Assembly: GCA_029718625.1 (NCBI GenBank)
Contig: CM056389.1
Coordinates: 18,146,125 to 18,210,124 of the forward strand
Source: Synaphobranchus kaupii
Lineage: Eukaryota; Chordata; Actinopteri; Anguilliformes; Synaphobranchidae
Reading direction: 5' to 3'
Length of the DNA: 64,000 bases
Shown here: in pieces, positions 1-11,864 of the stretch
Numbering within the stretch: position 1 is the first letter of the stretch
Layout of the letters: the number at the start of each line of letters is the position of its first letter
The notes under the pieces: generated by a model
The model's database searches: none
Told to the model about the DNA's origin: nothing
The model's input: the letters and a program-made list of their open reading frames with translations, nothing else
Program-made: the position numbers and the translations under genes

Positions 1-423
1 AATTTCGCCGGTCACTAGCTACGTGGAACTCCGGACGCTGGGCGCGGTTTGGGTTTTAAACTGTTTTAAACCCTTTAAAGCCGGAGCGTTCTAATTTAAT
101 TACAATTGTTCTGATGGTTTGACGTATAATAGCTCTGCCGTCCAATCACTGATTTTCTTTTAGAAAAATGCTAGTTACAGATGACAAAATAAGCTACAAT
201 TTAATATAATTGGTTCGTGAGCTTAGTGGGCGGGGATTTATTTCTAGACCGCTAAATGAAACCGCACGTCAACCTCGTAAATCGTAGGTCGGTTCATTCA
301 AAACAATATTTTATATGAATGGACATTATGCTAAGTAGTCTAACATTGTGTTATTGTTGTGCTTTTTATCTAACGTTATGCTGGAGCATAAAGTGTTTTT
401 TGCATAATGTCATTCTCACTAAA

Positions 424-600
424 CACCCCTTTAATGACTCAGAAATGGTTTTATATTTTATGGATTAATTAAATGGCTATTTTAGCTATTCCTGACATAA
501 GCATCAAGCGTTTGCTGTAAGATGATGTTTTTGCAAGTTTACAGCCCTTTACTTACTCAGAAATGGTTTTATACGATATGTAATGGATTAATGAAATGGT
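424..600 (+). repeat. internal duplication inside each satellite unit
   Basis: Two related segments lie about 117-121 bp apart in every unit. The first (about 424-478) reads CCCCTTTAATGACTCAGAAATGG and then TTTTATATTTTATGG with ATTAATTAAATGG. The second (about 541-600) reads GCCCTTTACTTACTCAGAAATGG and then TTTTATACGATATG with ATTAATGAAATGG. The unit therefore contains an older, diverged duplication of roughly 50 bp. Described here for the first complete interval; it recurs in all units. Confidence 0.85.
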
Positions 601-1336
601 AAATAATTACATAATTATGCACTGCAGCAAAGGATGGACATTTAGCCATCTGATACAGTCCCTGAAGAGAAGGAGGGTGCACGACACGGAGGACCATCAG
701 GCATGCACTTACTGTTATCTTACTGTATTGATACAACCTATAATTTCGCCGGTCACTAGCTACGTGGAACTCCGGACGCTGGGCGCGGTTTGGGTTTTAA
801 ACTGTTTTAAACCCTTTAAAGCCGGAGCGTTCTAATTTAATTACAATTGTTCTGATGGTTTGACGTATAATAGCTCTGCCGTCCAATCACTGATTTTCTT
901 TTAGAAAAATGCTAGTTACAGATGACAAAATAAGCTACAATTTAATATAATTGGTTCGTGAGCTTAGTGGGCGGGGATTTATTTCTAGACCGCTAAATGA
1001 AACCGCACGTCAACCTCGTAAATTGTAGGTCGGTTCATTCAAAACAATATTTTATATGAATGGACATTATGCTAAGTAGTCTAACATTGTGTTATTGTTG
1101 TGCTTTTTATCTAACGTTATGCTGGAGCATAAAGTGTTTTTTGCATAATGTCATTCTCACTAAACACCCCTTTAATGACTCAGAAATGGTTTTATATTTT
1201 ATGGATTAATTAAATGGCTATTTTAGCTATTCCTGACATAAGCATCAAGCGTTTGCTGTAAGATGATGTTTTTGCAAGTTTACAGCCCTTTACTTACTCA
1301 GAAATGGTTTTATACGATATGTAATGGATTAATGAA
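596..1336 (+). repeat. representative complete 741-bp satellite unit
   Basis: This is a clean unit without palindrome, taken from the ATGGTAAATAATTAC anchor to the next one. It contains an open frame of 79 codons from the anchor (596-835), which is kept in most units, followed by about 500 bp of AT-rich sequence. In phase order it holds the palindrome site (here reduced to ACAACC followed by TATAAT), the GGACGCTGGGCGCGG segment, TTTTAAACTGTTTTAAA, the GC box GTGGGCGGGG, and then the two internally duplicated ACTCAGAAATGG segments. The choice of unit start is arbitrary, since a tandem array has no intrinsic boundary. Confidence 0.95.
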
Positions 1337-4300
1337 ATGGTAAATAATTACATAATTATGCACTGCAGCAAAGGATGGACATTTAGCCATCTGATACAGT
1401 CCCTGAAGAGAAGGAGGGTGCACGACACGGAGAACCATCAGGCATGCACTTACTGTTATCTTACTGTATTGATACAACCTATAATTTCGCCGGTCACTAG
1501 CTACGTGGAACTCCGGACGCTGGGCGCGGTTTGGGTTTTAAACTGTTTTAAACCCTTTAAAGCCGGAGCGTTCTAATTTAATTACAATTGTTCTGATGGT
1601 TTGACGTATAATAGCTCTGCCGTCCAATCACTGATTTTCTTTTAGAAAAATGCTAGTTACAGATGACAAAATAAGCTACAATTTAATATAATTGGTTCGT
1701 GAGCTTAGTGGGCGGGGATTTATTTCTAGACCGCTAAATGAAACCGCACGTCAACCTCGTAAATTGTAGGTCGGTTCATTCAAAACAATATTTTATATGA
1801 ATGGACATTATGCTAAGTAGTCTAACATTGTGTTATTGTTGTGCTTTTTATCTAACGTTATGCTGGAGCATAAAGTGTTTTTTGCATAATGTCATTCTCA
1901 CTAAACACCCCTTTAATGACTCAGAAATGGTTTTATATTTTATGGATTAATTAAATGGCTATTTTAGCTATTCCTGACATAAGCATCAAGCGTTTGCTGT
2001 AAGATGATGTTTTTGCAAGTTTACAGCCCTTTACTTACTCAGAAATGGTTTTATACGATATGTAATGGATTAATGAAATGGTAAATAATTACATAATTAT
2101 GCACTGCAGCAAAGGATGGACATTTAGCCATCTGATACAGTCCCTGAAGAGAAGGAGGGTGCACGACACGGATGACCATCAGGCATGCACTTACTGTTAT
2201 CTTACTGTATTGATACAACCTATAATTTCGCCGGTCACTAGCTACGTGGAACTCCGGACGCTGGGCGCGGTTTGGGTTTTAAACTGTTTTAAACCCTTTA
2301 AAGCCGGAGCGTTCTAATTTAATTGCAATTGTTCTGATGGTTTGACGTATAATAGCTCTGCCGTCCAATCACTGATTTTCTTTTAGAAAAATGCTAGTTA
2401 CAGATGACAAAATAAGCTACAATTTAATATAATTGGTTCATGAGCTTAGTGGGCGGGGATTTATTTCTAGACCGCTAAATGAAACCGCACGTCAACCTCG
2501 TAAATCGTAGGTCTGTTCATTCAAAACAATATTTTATATGAATGGACATTATGCTAAGTAGTCTAACATTGTGTTATTGTTGTGCTTTTTATCTAACGTT
2601 ATTCTGGAGCATAAAGTGTTTTCTGTATAATGTCATTCTCACTAAACACCCCTTTAATGACTCAGAAATGGTTTTATATTTTATGGATTAATTAAATGGC
2701 TATTTTAGCTATTCCTGACATAAGCATCAAGCGTTTTCTGTAAGATGATGTTTTTGCATGTTTACAGCCCTTTACTTACTCAGAAATGGTTTTATACGAT
2801 ATGTAATGAATTAATGAAATGGTAAATAATTACATAATTATGCACTGCAGCAAAGGATGGACATTTAGCCATCTGATACAGTCCCTGAAGAGAAGGAGGG
2901 TGCACGACACGGGGGACCATCAGGCATGCACTTACTGTTATCTTACTGTATTGATACAACCTATAATTTCGCCGGTCACTAGCTACGTGGAACTCCGGAC
3001 GCTGGGCGCGGTTTGGGTTTTAAACTGTTTTAAACCCTTTAAAGCCGGAGCGTTCTAATTTAATTGCAATTGTTCTGATGGTTTGACGTATAATAGCTCT
3101 GCCGTCCAATCACTGATTTTCTTTTAGAAAAATGCTAGTTACAGATGACAAAATAAGCTACAATTTAATATAATTGGTTCATGAGCTTAGTGGGCGGGGA
3201 TTTATTTCTAGACCGCTAAATGAAACCGCACGTCAACCTCGTAAATCGTAGGTCGGTTCATTCAAAACAATATTTTATATGAATGGACATTATGCTAACT
3301 AGTCTAACATTGTGTTATTGTTGTGCTTTTTATCTAACGTTATTCTGGAGCATAAAGTGTTTTCTGTATAATGTCATTCTCACTAAACACCCCTTTAATG
3401 ACTCAGAAATGGTTTTATATTTTATGGATTAATTAAATGGCTATTTTAGCTATTCCTGACATAAGCATCAAGCGTTTGCTGTAAGATGATGTTTTTGCAT
3501 GTTTACAGCCCTTTACTTACTCAGAAATGGTTTTATACGATATGTAATGGATTAATGAAATGGTAAATATTTACATAATTATGCACTGCAGCAAAGGATG
3601 GACATTTAGCCATCTGATACAGTCCCTGAAGAGAAGGAGGGTGCACGACACGGAGGACCATCAGGCATGCACTTACTGTTATCTTACTGTATTGATACAA
3701 CCTATAATTTCGCCGGTCACTAGCTACGTGGAACTCCGGACGCTGGGCGCGGTTTGGGTTTTAAACTGTTTTAAACCCTTTAAAGCCGGAGCGTTCTAAT
3801 TTAATTGCAATTGTTCTGATGGTTTGACGTATAATAGCTCTGCCGTCCAATCACTGATTTTCTTTTAGAAAAATGCTAGTTACAGATGACAAAATAAGCT
3901 ACAATTTAATATAATTGGTCCATGAGCTTAGTGGGCGGGGATTTATTTCTAGACCGCTAAATGAAACCGCACGTCAACCTCGTAAATCGTAGGTCGGTTC
4001 ATTCAAAACAATATTTTATATGAATGGACATTATGCTAACTAGTCTAACATTGTGTTATTGTTGTGCTTTTTATCTAACGTTATTCTGGAGCATAAAGTG
4101 TTTTCTGTATAATGTCATTCTCACTAAACACCCCTTTAATGACTCAGAAATGGTTTTATATTTTATGGATTAATTAAATGGCTATTTTAGCTATTCCTGA
4201 CATAAGCATCAAGCGTTTGCTGTAAGATGATGTTTTTGCATGTTTACAGCCCTTTACTTACTCAGAAATGGTTTTATACGATATGTAATGGATTAATGAA

Positions 4301-5097
4301 ATGGTAAATATTTACATAATTATGCACTGCAGCAAAGGATGGACATTTAGCCATCTGATACAGTCCCTGAAGAGAAGGAGGGTGCACGACACGGAGGACC
4401 ATCAGGCATGCACTTACTGTTATCTTACTGTATTGATACAACCTATAATTTCGCCGGTCACTAGCTACGTGGAACTCCGGACGCTGGGCGCGGTTTGGGT
4501 TTTAAACTGTTTTAAACCCTTTAAAGCCGGAGCGTTCTAATTTAATTACAATTGTTCTGATGGTTTGACGTATAATAGCTCTGCCGTCCAATCACTGATT
4601 TTCTTTTAGAAAAATGCTAGTTACAGATGACAAAATAAGCTACAATTTAATATAATTGGTTCGTGAGCTTAGTGGGCGGGGATTTATTTCTAGACCGCTA
4701 AATGAAACCGCACGTCAACCTCGTAAATCGTAGGTCGGTTCATTCAAAACAATATTTTATATGAATGGACATTATGCTAAGTAGTCTAACATTGTGTTAT
4801 TGTTGTGCTTTTTATCTAACGTTATTCTGGAGCATAAAGTGTTTTCTGTATAATGTAATTCTCACTAAACACCCCTTTAATGACTCAGAAATGGTTTTAT
4901 ATTTTATGGATTAATTAAATGGCTATTTTAGCTATTCCTGACATAAGCATCAAGCGTTTGCTGTAAGATGATGTTTTTGCAAGTTTACAGCCCTTTAATT
5001 ACTCAGAAATGGTTTTATATGATATGTAATGGATTAATAAAATGGTAACTAATTACATAATTATGCACTGCAGCAAAGGATGGACATTTAGCCATCT

Positions 5098-5105
5098 GAT
5101 ACAGT
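5098..5105. repeat. 8-bp target-site duplication GATACAGT, left of hAT copy 1
   Basis: GATACAGT here matches 7379-7386 exactly. Uninterrupted units contain this octamer once at the same place. Confidence 0.92.
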
Positions 5106-6030
5106 CAGTACTCAAGTTGTAAAAAAAAATCAGGGGGGATGGTGGATTTTATCATATGGGGACATAATTTGTGCTGATAACGGCGCAGAGGGTGGGAGAC
5201 CAACTCTGTACCCTTTTGATTATTGTTAAAGCATAAAGATAATAATTATACTCCTAAAACAACATGCATGTTATGGATGTTTGGTGTCAGATACTCCTGT
5301 CATTGCTCTTGACCAAGGCACCTCAGAATTGGAGTCGGTCCCCGGGCTGCCATGGCACCACTTACATTTGACTTAGGGTCAAATGCAGAGGACAATTAGT
5401 GCAAAATCATTTTTTCACTTTAATTTAAAGGGGGGGAGGGGGTCAAAAAATGTGGTTATAATGGAAGTCTATGGTACAAATCTTGTAGGTTAACAGTCCC
5501 AACGTACCTTTTTGTTCAATCTGACATTATACAAAAAGTAAAAATGCACCAAAATCAATCTTCTCATTTATTATACAGATGGATCAGCTGATGATTCTAA
5601 TAATAAAGTCAAATTTGTTTTTAGAATATTGAATTATAGTGTATTTTTCAAAAAAGCAGTTACTGGTATATGATCAAAACTGGTATCTAAAGGGTTAATT
5701 TTTAATCGTGATTAATTAAATCATTATGTAAATTAAACAAGAACCCCTTCATGAAAAAATGGAGGAAAACAATTAGAAAAATATTGATCTATCATCATTT
5801 TATTGCAGTTCAAATACAAATCTTTTATGTTAACATTCCCTATGTTACTTTTTTTAACAGGGCATTAAGTGCAAATTGAAACTGTTTACAAAATATGAAA
5901 ATATATTAAAAATTATACAGATAATACAAAATAGGACCAATTTTGTCAATGGCTGCCTATTCCACTCTCCCCGAACATGATTAGCTGACGTTAATGCTAG
6001 CCTAGTTAATGAAGTAAAAGTCCTCATCTT

Positions 6031-6069
6031 TTAGCTAGCTAGCTAGCATTAGTTAGCTAGCTAGCTAAC
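6031..6069. repeat. GCTA-type simple repeat inside hAT copy 1
   Basis: Repeated TAGC/GCTA steps form two short tracts around CATTAGTTAG. The tract is largely self-complementary. The same stretch occurs 6759 bp downstream in the second element copy. Confidence 0.85.
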
Positions 6070-6251
6070 AAGAGAGAAAAACGTAGCTAAGCTCCAAACT
6101 AACGTTGTTATTGCTTATGTCCAGAGATTCCACCTTTGGTGACTAAAGTAATGAGTAATGACTAAGATTACTGACTCTTGACTTACCTGTAATGTTATTT
6201 TTTGTCTTTTTAAATATGAAGTCCCTCAGAGAGCGCTGTCCTCCTGGGCTG

Positions 6252-7022
6252 GGTTGCACCGGTCATACGTAAGTTTGTGACTAAGTTTGCGCGTAAAGTA
6301 TTTACTAGGTCCTTAGTTGCTACTAGTTAGTTTCAAACTATCGCTTTACTAAATTCGGTTGCACCACCAATACGTAAGTAATGTCTTAGCTAGTGAAAAC
6401 TAAGTAATGCTTAGTTCAATACTAAGGTAAACATTGTCGCTTTATCATGACGATGACAAATCCATAACCAATCAATCAATAAGCTACAATGTAAACACGG
6501 AAATCAACTTGCATTGAGTTTAACAGGCTACTTATTTTGCATTCCATGGGAAAAAAATAGAACATTGAACAGAATTACAATGTGTGCATGTTTATGTTTT
6601 TACGAATAAAATTCAAAATATCCTTATTTGTTTGTTTAGCCTATTTATTTATGTTACAGCCATTATGTGCTTTGAAAATATATGGAAACTTAGCCTAAGT
6701 TACGGGACTGTTCTGTTTGCCTCTCTTTTGAACTATAAAGAACTTTGTTTTGAAACTGAACGTTTTCCACGCGTCAACTATTTTTACAGTGTTTGCTGAA
6801 GAAACGGCGGAGGTAGCCAATTAGATGAACAGACGGTTACAGTTTGTGTATTTTTTTTTATACCTAGGGGTAGGTGTAAATATTTAGTAGCTACTAAGCT
6901 CAACGTACAAACTAGTTTGTGTGGTGCAACCCATTTTTATTTAGTAATGTGTAAACCTTAATTTAGTAAACACTTACGTTATAACTAGCCTACGTTTGAA
7001 CTTACGTATAGCTGGTGCAACC
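6252..7022. mobile_element. inverted-repeat (foldback) element nested in hAT copy 1
   Basis: The outer ends are GGTTGCACCGG at 6252 and, on the minus strand, GGTTGCACCAG ending at 7022; both are followed by a TACGTAAGTT match. A second pair with the same GGTTGCACCA start lies inside, at 6357 and (minus strand) 6931, about 100 bp in from each end. The arms are rich in ACTAAG/ACTAAAT motifs. No convincing target duplication is seen. A 71-codon open frame inside (6584-6799) resembles nothing known to me. It may be an older MITE that landed in the hAT element, or cargo with repeated subterminal sites. Confidence 0.7.
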
Positions 7023-8200
7023 GGCCCCTGGTCGCTTGGCCATTGTGATGACCGTTACCTGCGGTCGTGCTGCTATGCAGCTTCTAGCATCAATCAAACA
7101 AGCGCATCACGGCGCTCTGGTGCCTCTAGGGCACTCGCATAGCATAGCGTCAGTGACTTGGTAAAAATGTCATTGCATGTGTGCGTGCTCCCTTGCCCAC
7201 AGTATTTTACTCTATATGCGCAAAATTAATGTTGAAATAGCAGTAATACCACATTCATTGATAAAATGACATAAGGGATGGAAAGGGGGGATGGCCGTTT
7301 TAGAAGGGGGATGATTTTGACCGTTTTTATTTCAGGGGGGATGCCATCCCCCCTCATCCCCCCTCAACTCGAGTGCTGGATACAGTCCCTGAAGAGAAGG
7401 AGGGTGCACGACACGGAGGACCATCAGGCATGCACTTACTGTTATCTTACTGTATTGATACAACCTATAATTTCGCCGGTCACTAGCTACGTGGAACTCC
7501 GGACGCTGGGCGCGGTTTGGGTTTTAAACTGTTTTAAACCCTTTAAAGCCGGAGCGTTCTAATTTAATTACAATTGTTCTGATGGTTTGACGTATAATAG
7601 CTCTGCCGTCCAATCACTGATTTTCTTTTAGAAAAATGCTAGTTACAGATGACAAAATAAGCTACAATTTAATATAATTGGTTCGTGAGCTTAGTGGGCG
7701 GGGATTTATTTCTAGACCGCTAAATGAAACCGCACGTCAACCTCGTAAATCGTAGGTCGGTTCATTCAAAACAATATATTATATGAATGGACATTATGCT
7801 AAGTAGTCTAACATTGTGTTATTGTTGTGCTTTTTATCTAACGTTATTCTGGAGCATAAAGTGTTTCCTGTATAATGTAATTCTCACTAAACACCCCTTT
7901 AATGACTCAGAAATTGTTTTATATTTTATGGATTAATTAAATGGCTATTTTAGCTATTCCTGACATAAGCATCAAGCGTTTGCTGTAAGATGATGTTTTT
8001 GCAAGTTTACAGCCCTTTAATTACTCAGAAATGGTTTTATATGATATGTAATGGATTAATAAAATGGTAACTAATTACATAATTATGCACTGCAGCAAAG
8101 GATGGACATTTAGCCATCTGATACAGTCCCTGAAGAGAAGGAGGGTGCACGACACGGAGGACCATCAGGCATGCACTTACTGTTATCTTACTGTATTGAT

Positions 8201-8249
8201 ACAACCGGAGCCCCCCTATCCGCGTTCCGATATGGGGGGCTCCGGTTGT
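8201..8249. repeat. short (49-bp) GC-rich palindrome in a satellite unit
   Basis: The arms ACAACCGGAGCCCCCC and GGGGGGCTCCGGTTGT are perfect complements; the centre TATCCGCGTTCCGATAT keeps most of one inner arm only. The same 49-bp form occurs at 14218-14266, 19437-19485, 23174-23222, 29875-29923 and 32183-32231. In these units the downstream TTTTAAACTGTTTTAAA has lost 10 bp. DNA or RNA of this segment could form a stable hairpin. Confidence 0.93.
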
Positions 8250-11200
8250 ATAATTTCGCCGGTCACTAGCTACGTGGAGCTCTGGACGCTGGGCGCGGTT
8301 TGGGTTTTAAACCCTTTAAAGCCGGAGCGTTCTAATTTAATTGCAATTGTTCTGATGGTTTGACGTATAATAGCTCTGCCGTCCAATCACTGATTTTCTT
8401 TTAGAAAAATGCTAGTTACAGATGACAAAATAAGCTACAATTTAATATAATTGGTTCGTGAGCTTAGTGGGCGGGGATTTATTTCTAGACCGCTAAATGA
8501 AACCGCACGTCAACCTCGTAAATCGTAGGTCGGTTCATTCAAAACAATATTTTATATGAATGGACATTATGCTAAGTAGTCTAACATTGTGTTATTGTTG
8601 TGCTTTTTATCTAACGTTATGCTGGAGCATAAAGTGTTTTTTGTATAATGTCATTCTCACTAAACACCCCTTTAATGACTCAGAAATGGTTGTATATTTT
8701 ATGGATTAATTAAATGGCTATTTTAGCTATTCCTGACATAAGCATCAAGCGTTTGCTGTAAGATGATGTTTTTGCAAGTTTACAGCCCTTTACTTACTCA
8801 GAAATGGTTTTATACGATATGTAATGGATTAATGAAATGGTAAATAATTACATAATTATGCACTGCAGCAAAGGATGGACATTTAGCCATCTGATACAGT
8901 CCCTGAAGAGAAGGAGGGTGCACGACACGGGGGACCATCAGGCATGCACTTACTGTTATCTTACTGTATTGATACAACCTATAATTTCGCCGGTCACTAG
9001 CTACGTGGAACTCCGGACGCTGGGCGCGGTTTGGGTTTTAAACTGTTTTAAACCCTTTAAAGCCGGAGCGTTCTAATTTAATTGCAATTGTTCTGATGGT
9101 TTGACGTATAATAGCTCTGCCGTCCAATCACTGATTTTCTTTTAGAAAAATGCTAGTTACAGATGACAAAATAAGCTACAATTTAATATAATTGGTTCAT
9201 GAGCTTAGTGGGCGGGGATTTATTTCTAGACCGCTAAATGAAACCGCACGTCAACCTCGTAAATCGTAGGTCGGTTCATTCAAAACAATATTTTATATGA
9301 ATGGACATTATGCTAAGTAGTCTAACATTGTGTTATTGTTGTGCTTTTTATCTAACGTTATGCTGGAGCATAAAGTGTTTTTTGTATAATGTCATTCTCA
9401 CTAAACACCCCTTTAATGACTCAGAAATGGTTTTATATTTTATGGATTAATTAAATGGCTATTTTAGCTATTCCTGACATAAGCATCAAGCGTTTGCTGT
9501 AAGATGATGTTTTTGCAAGTTTACAGCCCTTTACTTACTCAGAAATGGTTTTATACGATATGTAATGGATTAATGAAATGGTAAATAATTACATAATTAT
9601 GCACTGCAGCAAAGGATGGACATTTAGCCATCTGATACAGTCCCTGAAGAGAAGGAGGGTGCACGACACGGAGGACCATCAGGCATGCACTTACTGTTAT
9701 CTTACTGTATTGATACAACCTATAATTTCGCCGGTCACTAGCTACGTGGAACTCCGGACGCTGGGCGCGGTTTGGGTTTTAAACTGTTTTAAACCCTTTA
9801 AAGCCGGAGCGTTCTAATTTAATTGCAATTGTTCTGATGGTTTGACGTATAATAGCTCTGCCGTCCAATCACTGATTTTCTTTTAGAAAAATGCTAGTTA
9901 CAGATGACAAAATAAGCTACAATTTAATATAATTGGTTCGTGAGCTTAGTGGGCGGGGATTTATTTCTAGACCGCTAAATGAAACCGCACGTCAACCTCG
10001 TAAATCGTAGGTCGGTTCATTCAAAACAATATTTAATATGAATGGACATTATGCTAAGTAGTCTAACATTGTGTTATTGTTGTGCTTTTTATCTAACGTT
10101 ATGCTGGAGCATAAAGTGTTTTTTGTATAATGTCATTCTCACTAAACACCCCTTTAATGACTCAGAAATGGTTTTATATTTTATGGATTAATTAAATGGC
10201 TATTTTAGCTATTCCTGACATAAGCATCAAGCGTTTGCTGTAAGATGATGTTTTTGCAAGTTTACAGCCCTTTACTTACTCAGAAATGGTTTTATACGAT
10301 ATGTAATGGATTAATGAAATGGTAAATATTTACATAATTATGCACTGCAGCAAAGGATGGACATTTAGCCATCTGATACAGTCCCTGAAGAGAAGGAGGG
10401 TGCACGACACGGGGGACCATCAGGCATGCACTTACTGTTATCTTACTGTATTGATACAACCTATAATTTCGCCGGTCACTAGCTACGTGGAACTCCGGAC
10501 GCTGGGCGCGGTTTGGGTTTTAAACTGTTTTAAACCCTTTAAAGCCGGAGCGTTCTAATTTAATTGCAATTGTTCTGATGGTTTGACGTATAATAGCTCT
10601 GCCGTCCAATCACTGATTTTCTTTTAGAAAAATGCTAGTTACAGATGACAAAATAAGCTACAATTTAATATAATTGGTCCATGAGCTTAGTGGGCGGGGA
10701 TTTATTTCTAGACCGCTAAATGAAACCGCACGTCAACCTCGTAAATCGTAGGTCGGTTCATTCAAAACAATATTTTATATGAATGGACATTATGCTAACT
10801 AGTCTAACATTGTGTTATTGTTGTGCTTTTTATCTAACGTTATTCTGGAGCATAAAGTGTTTTCTGTATAATGTCATTCTCACTAAACACCCCTTTAATG
10901 ACTCAGAAATGGTTTTATATTTTATGGATTAATTAAATGGCTATTTTAGCTATTCCTGACATAAGCATCAAGCGTTTGCTGTAAGATGATGTTTTTGCAT
11001 GTTTACAGCCCTTTACTTACTCAGAAATGGTTTTATACGATATGTAATGGATTAATGAAATGGTAAATATTTACATAATTATGCACTGCAGCAAAGGATG
11101 GACATTTAGCCATCTGATACAGTCCCTGAAGAGAAGGAGGGTGCACGACACGGAGGACCATCAGGCATGCACTTACTGTTATCTTACTGTATTGATACAA

Positions 11201-11864
11201 CCTATAATTTCGCCGGTCACTAGCTACGTGGAACTCCGGACGCTGGGCGCGGTTTGGGTTTTAAACTGTTTTAAACCCTTTAAAGCCGGAGCGTTCTAAT
11301 TTAATTACAATTGTTCTGATGGTTTGACGTATAATAGCTCTGCCGTCCAATCACTGATTTTCTTTTAGAAAAATGCTAGTTACAGATGACAAAATAAGCT
11401 ACAATTTAATATAATTGGTTCGTGAGCTTAGTGGGCGGGGATTTATTTCTAGACCGCTAAATGAAACCGCACGTCAACCTCGTAAATCGTAGGTCGGTTC
11501 ATTCAAAACAATATTTTATATGAATGGACATTATGCTAAGTAGTCTAACATTGTGTTATTGTTGTGCTTTTTATCTAACGTTATTCTGGAGCATAAAGTG
11601 TTTTCTGTATAATGTAATTCTCACTAAACACCCCTTTAATGACTCAGAAATGGTTTTATATTTTATGGATTAATTAAATGGCTATTTTAGCTATTCCTGA
11701 CATAAGCATCAAGCGTTTGCTGTAAGATGATGTTTTTGCAAGTTTACAGCCCTTTAATTACTCAGAAATGGTTTTATATGATATGTAATGGATTAATAAA
11801 ATGGTAACTAATTACATAATTATGCACTGCAGCAAAGGATGGACATTTAGCCATCTGATACAGT

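Larger units (their letters stand above)
5106..7378. mobile_element. non-autonomous hAT-type DNA transposon, copy 1
   Basis: The left end is CAGTACTCAAGTTG and the right end, read on the minus strand, is CAGCACTCGAGTTG, a 14-bp terminal inverted repeat with two mismatches. It is flanked by the perfect 8-bp direct repeat GATACAGT at 5098-5105 and 7379-7386; removing the element and one repeat restores an intact satellite unit. Eight-base target duplications and CAG...CTG ends are hallmarks of the hAT superfamily. Multiple GGGGGGATG motifs lie near both ends, about five near the right end, and could be subterminal transposase-binding sites. No frame of useful length resembles a transposase, so the element must have depended on an enzyme supplied elsewhere. 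The interior holds a second inverted-repeat element (6252-7022) and a GCTA-rich stretch. Confidence 0.92.
5042..11800 (+). repeat. higher-order repeat, 6759 bp, carrying the hAT insertion
   Basis: This block holds one unit interrupted by the hAT-type element, one 773-bp unit with the short palindrome, and four 741-bp units. Its start is repeated at 11801, where an identical insertion occurs at the same site. The arithmetic closes exactly: 3022 + 773 + 4 x 741 = 6759. The two interrupted units differ in one respect: the first lacks the palindrome and the second carries it (14218-14266), so the exchange that duplicated the block, or a later conversion, changed the flanking unit type. Confidence 0.9.

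Noticed and set aside
200..240. CENP-B box in the satellite unit, for example at TTCGTGAGC or TTTCGCCGG
   Set aside because: The required A and CGGG spacing of the box does not fit at either place, so I make no centromere claim.
596..835. Repeated 72-99-codon frames across the array as real genes
   Set aside because: They repeat with the satellite period, have a stop in some units, change length with the palindrome and resemble no known protein. Kept only as a low-interest finding.
6584..6799. 71-codon frame inside the hAT element as a transposase remnant
   Set aside because: It is short and hydrophobic, with no catalytic residues or similarity I recognise; it is identical in both copies only because the block is duplicated.
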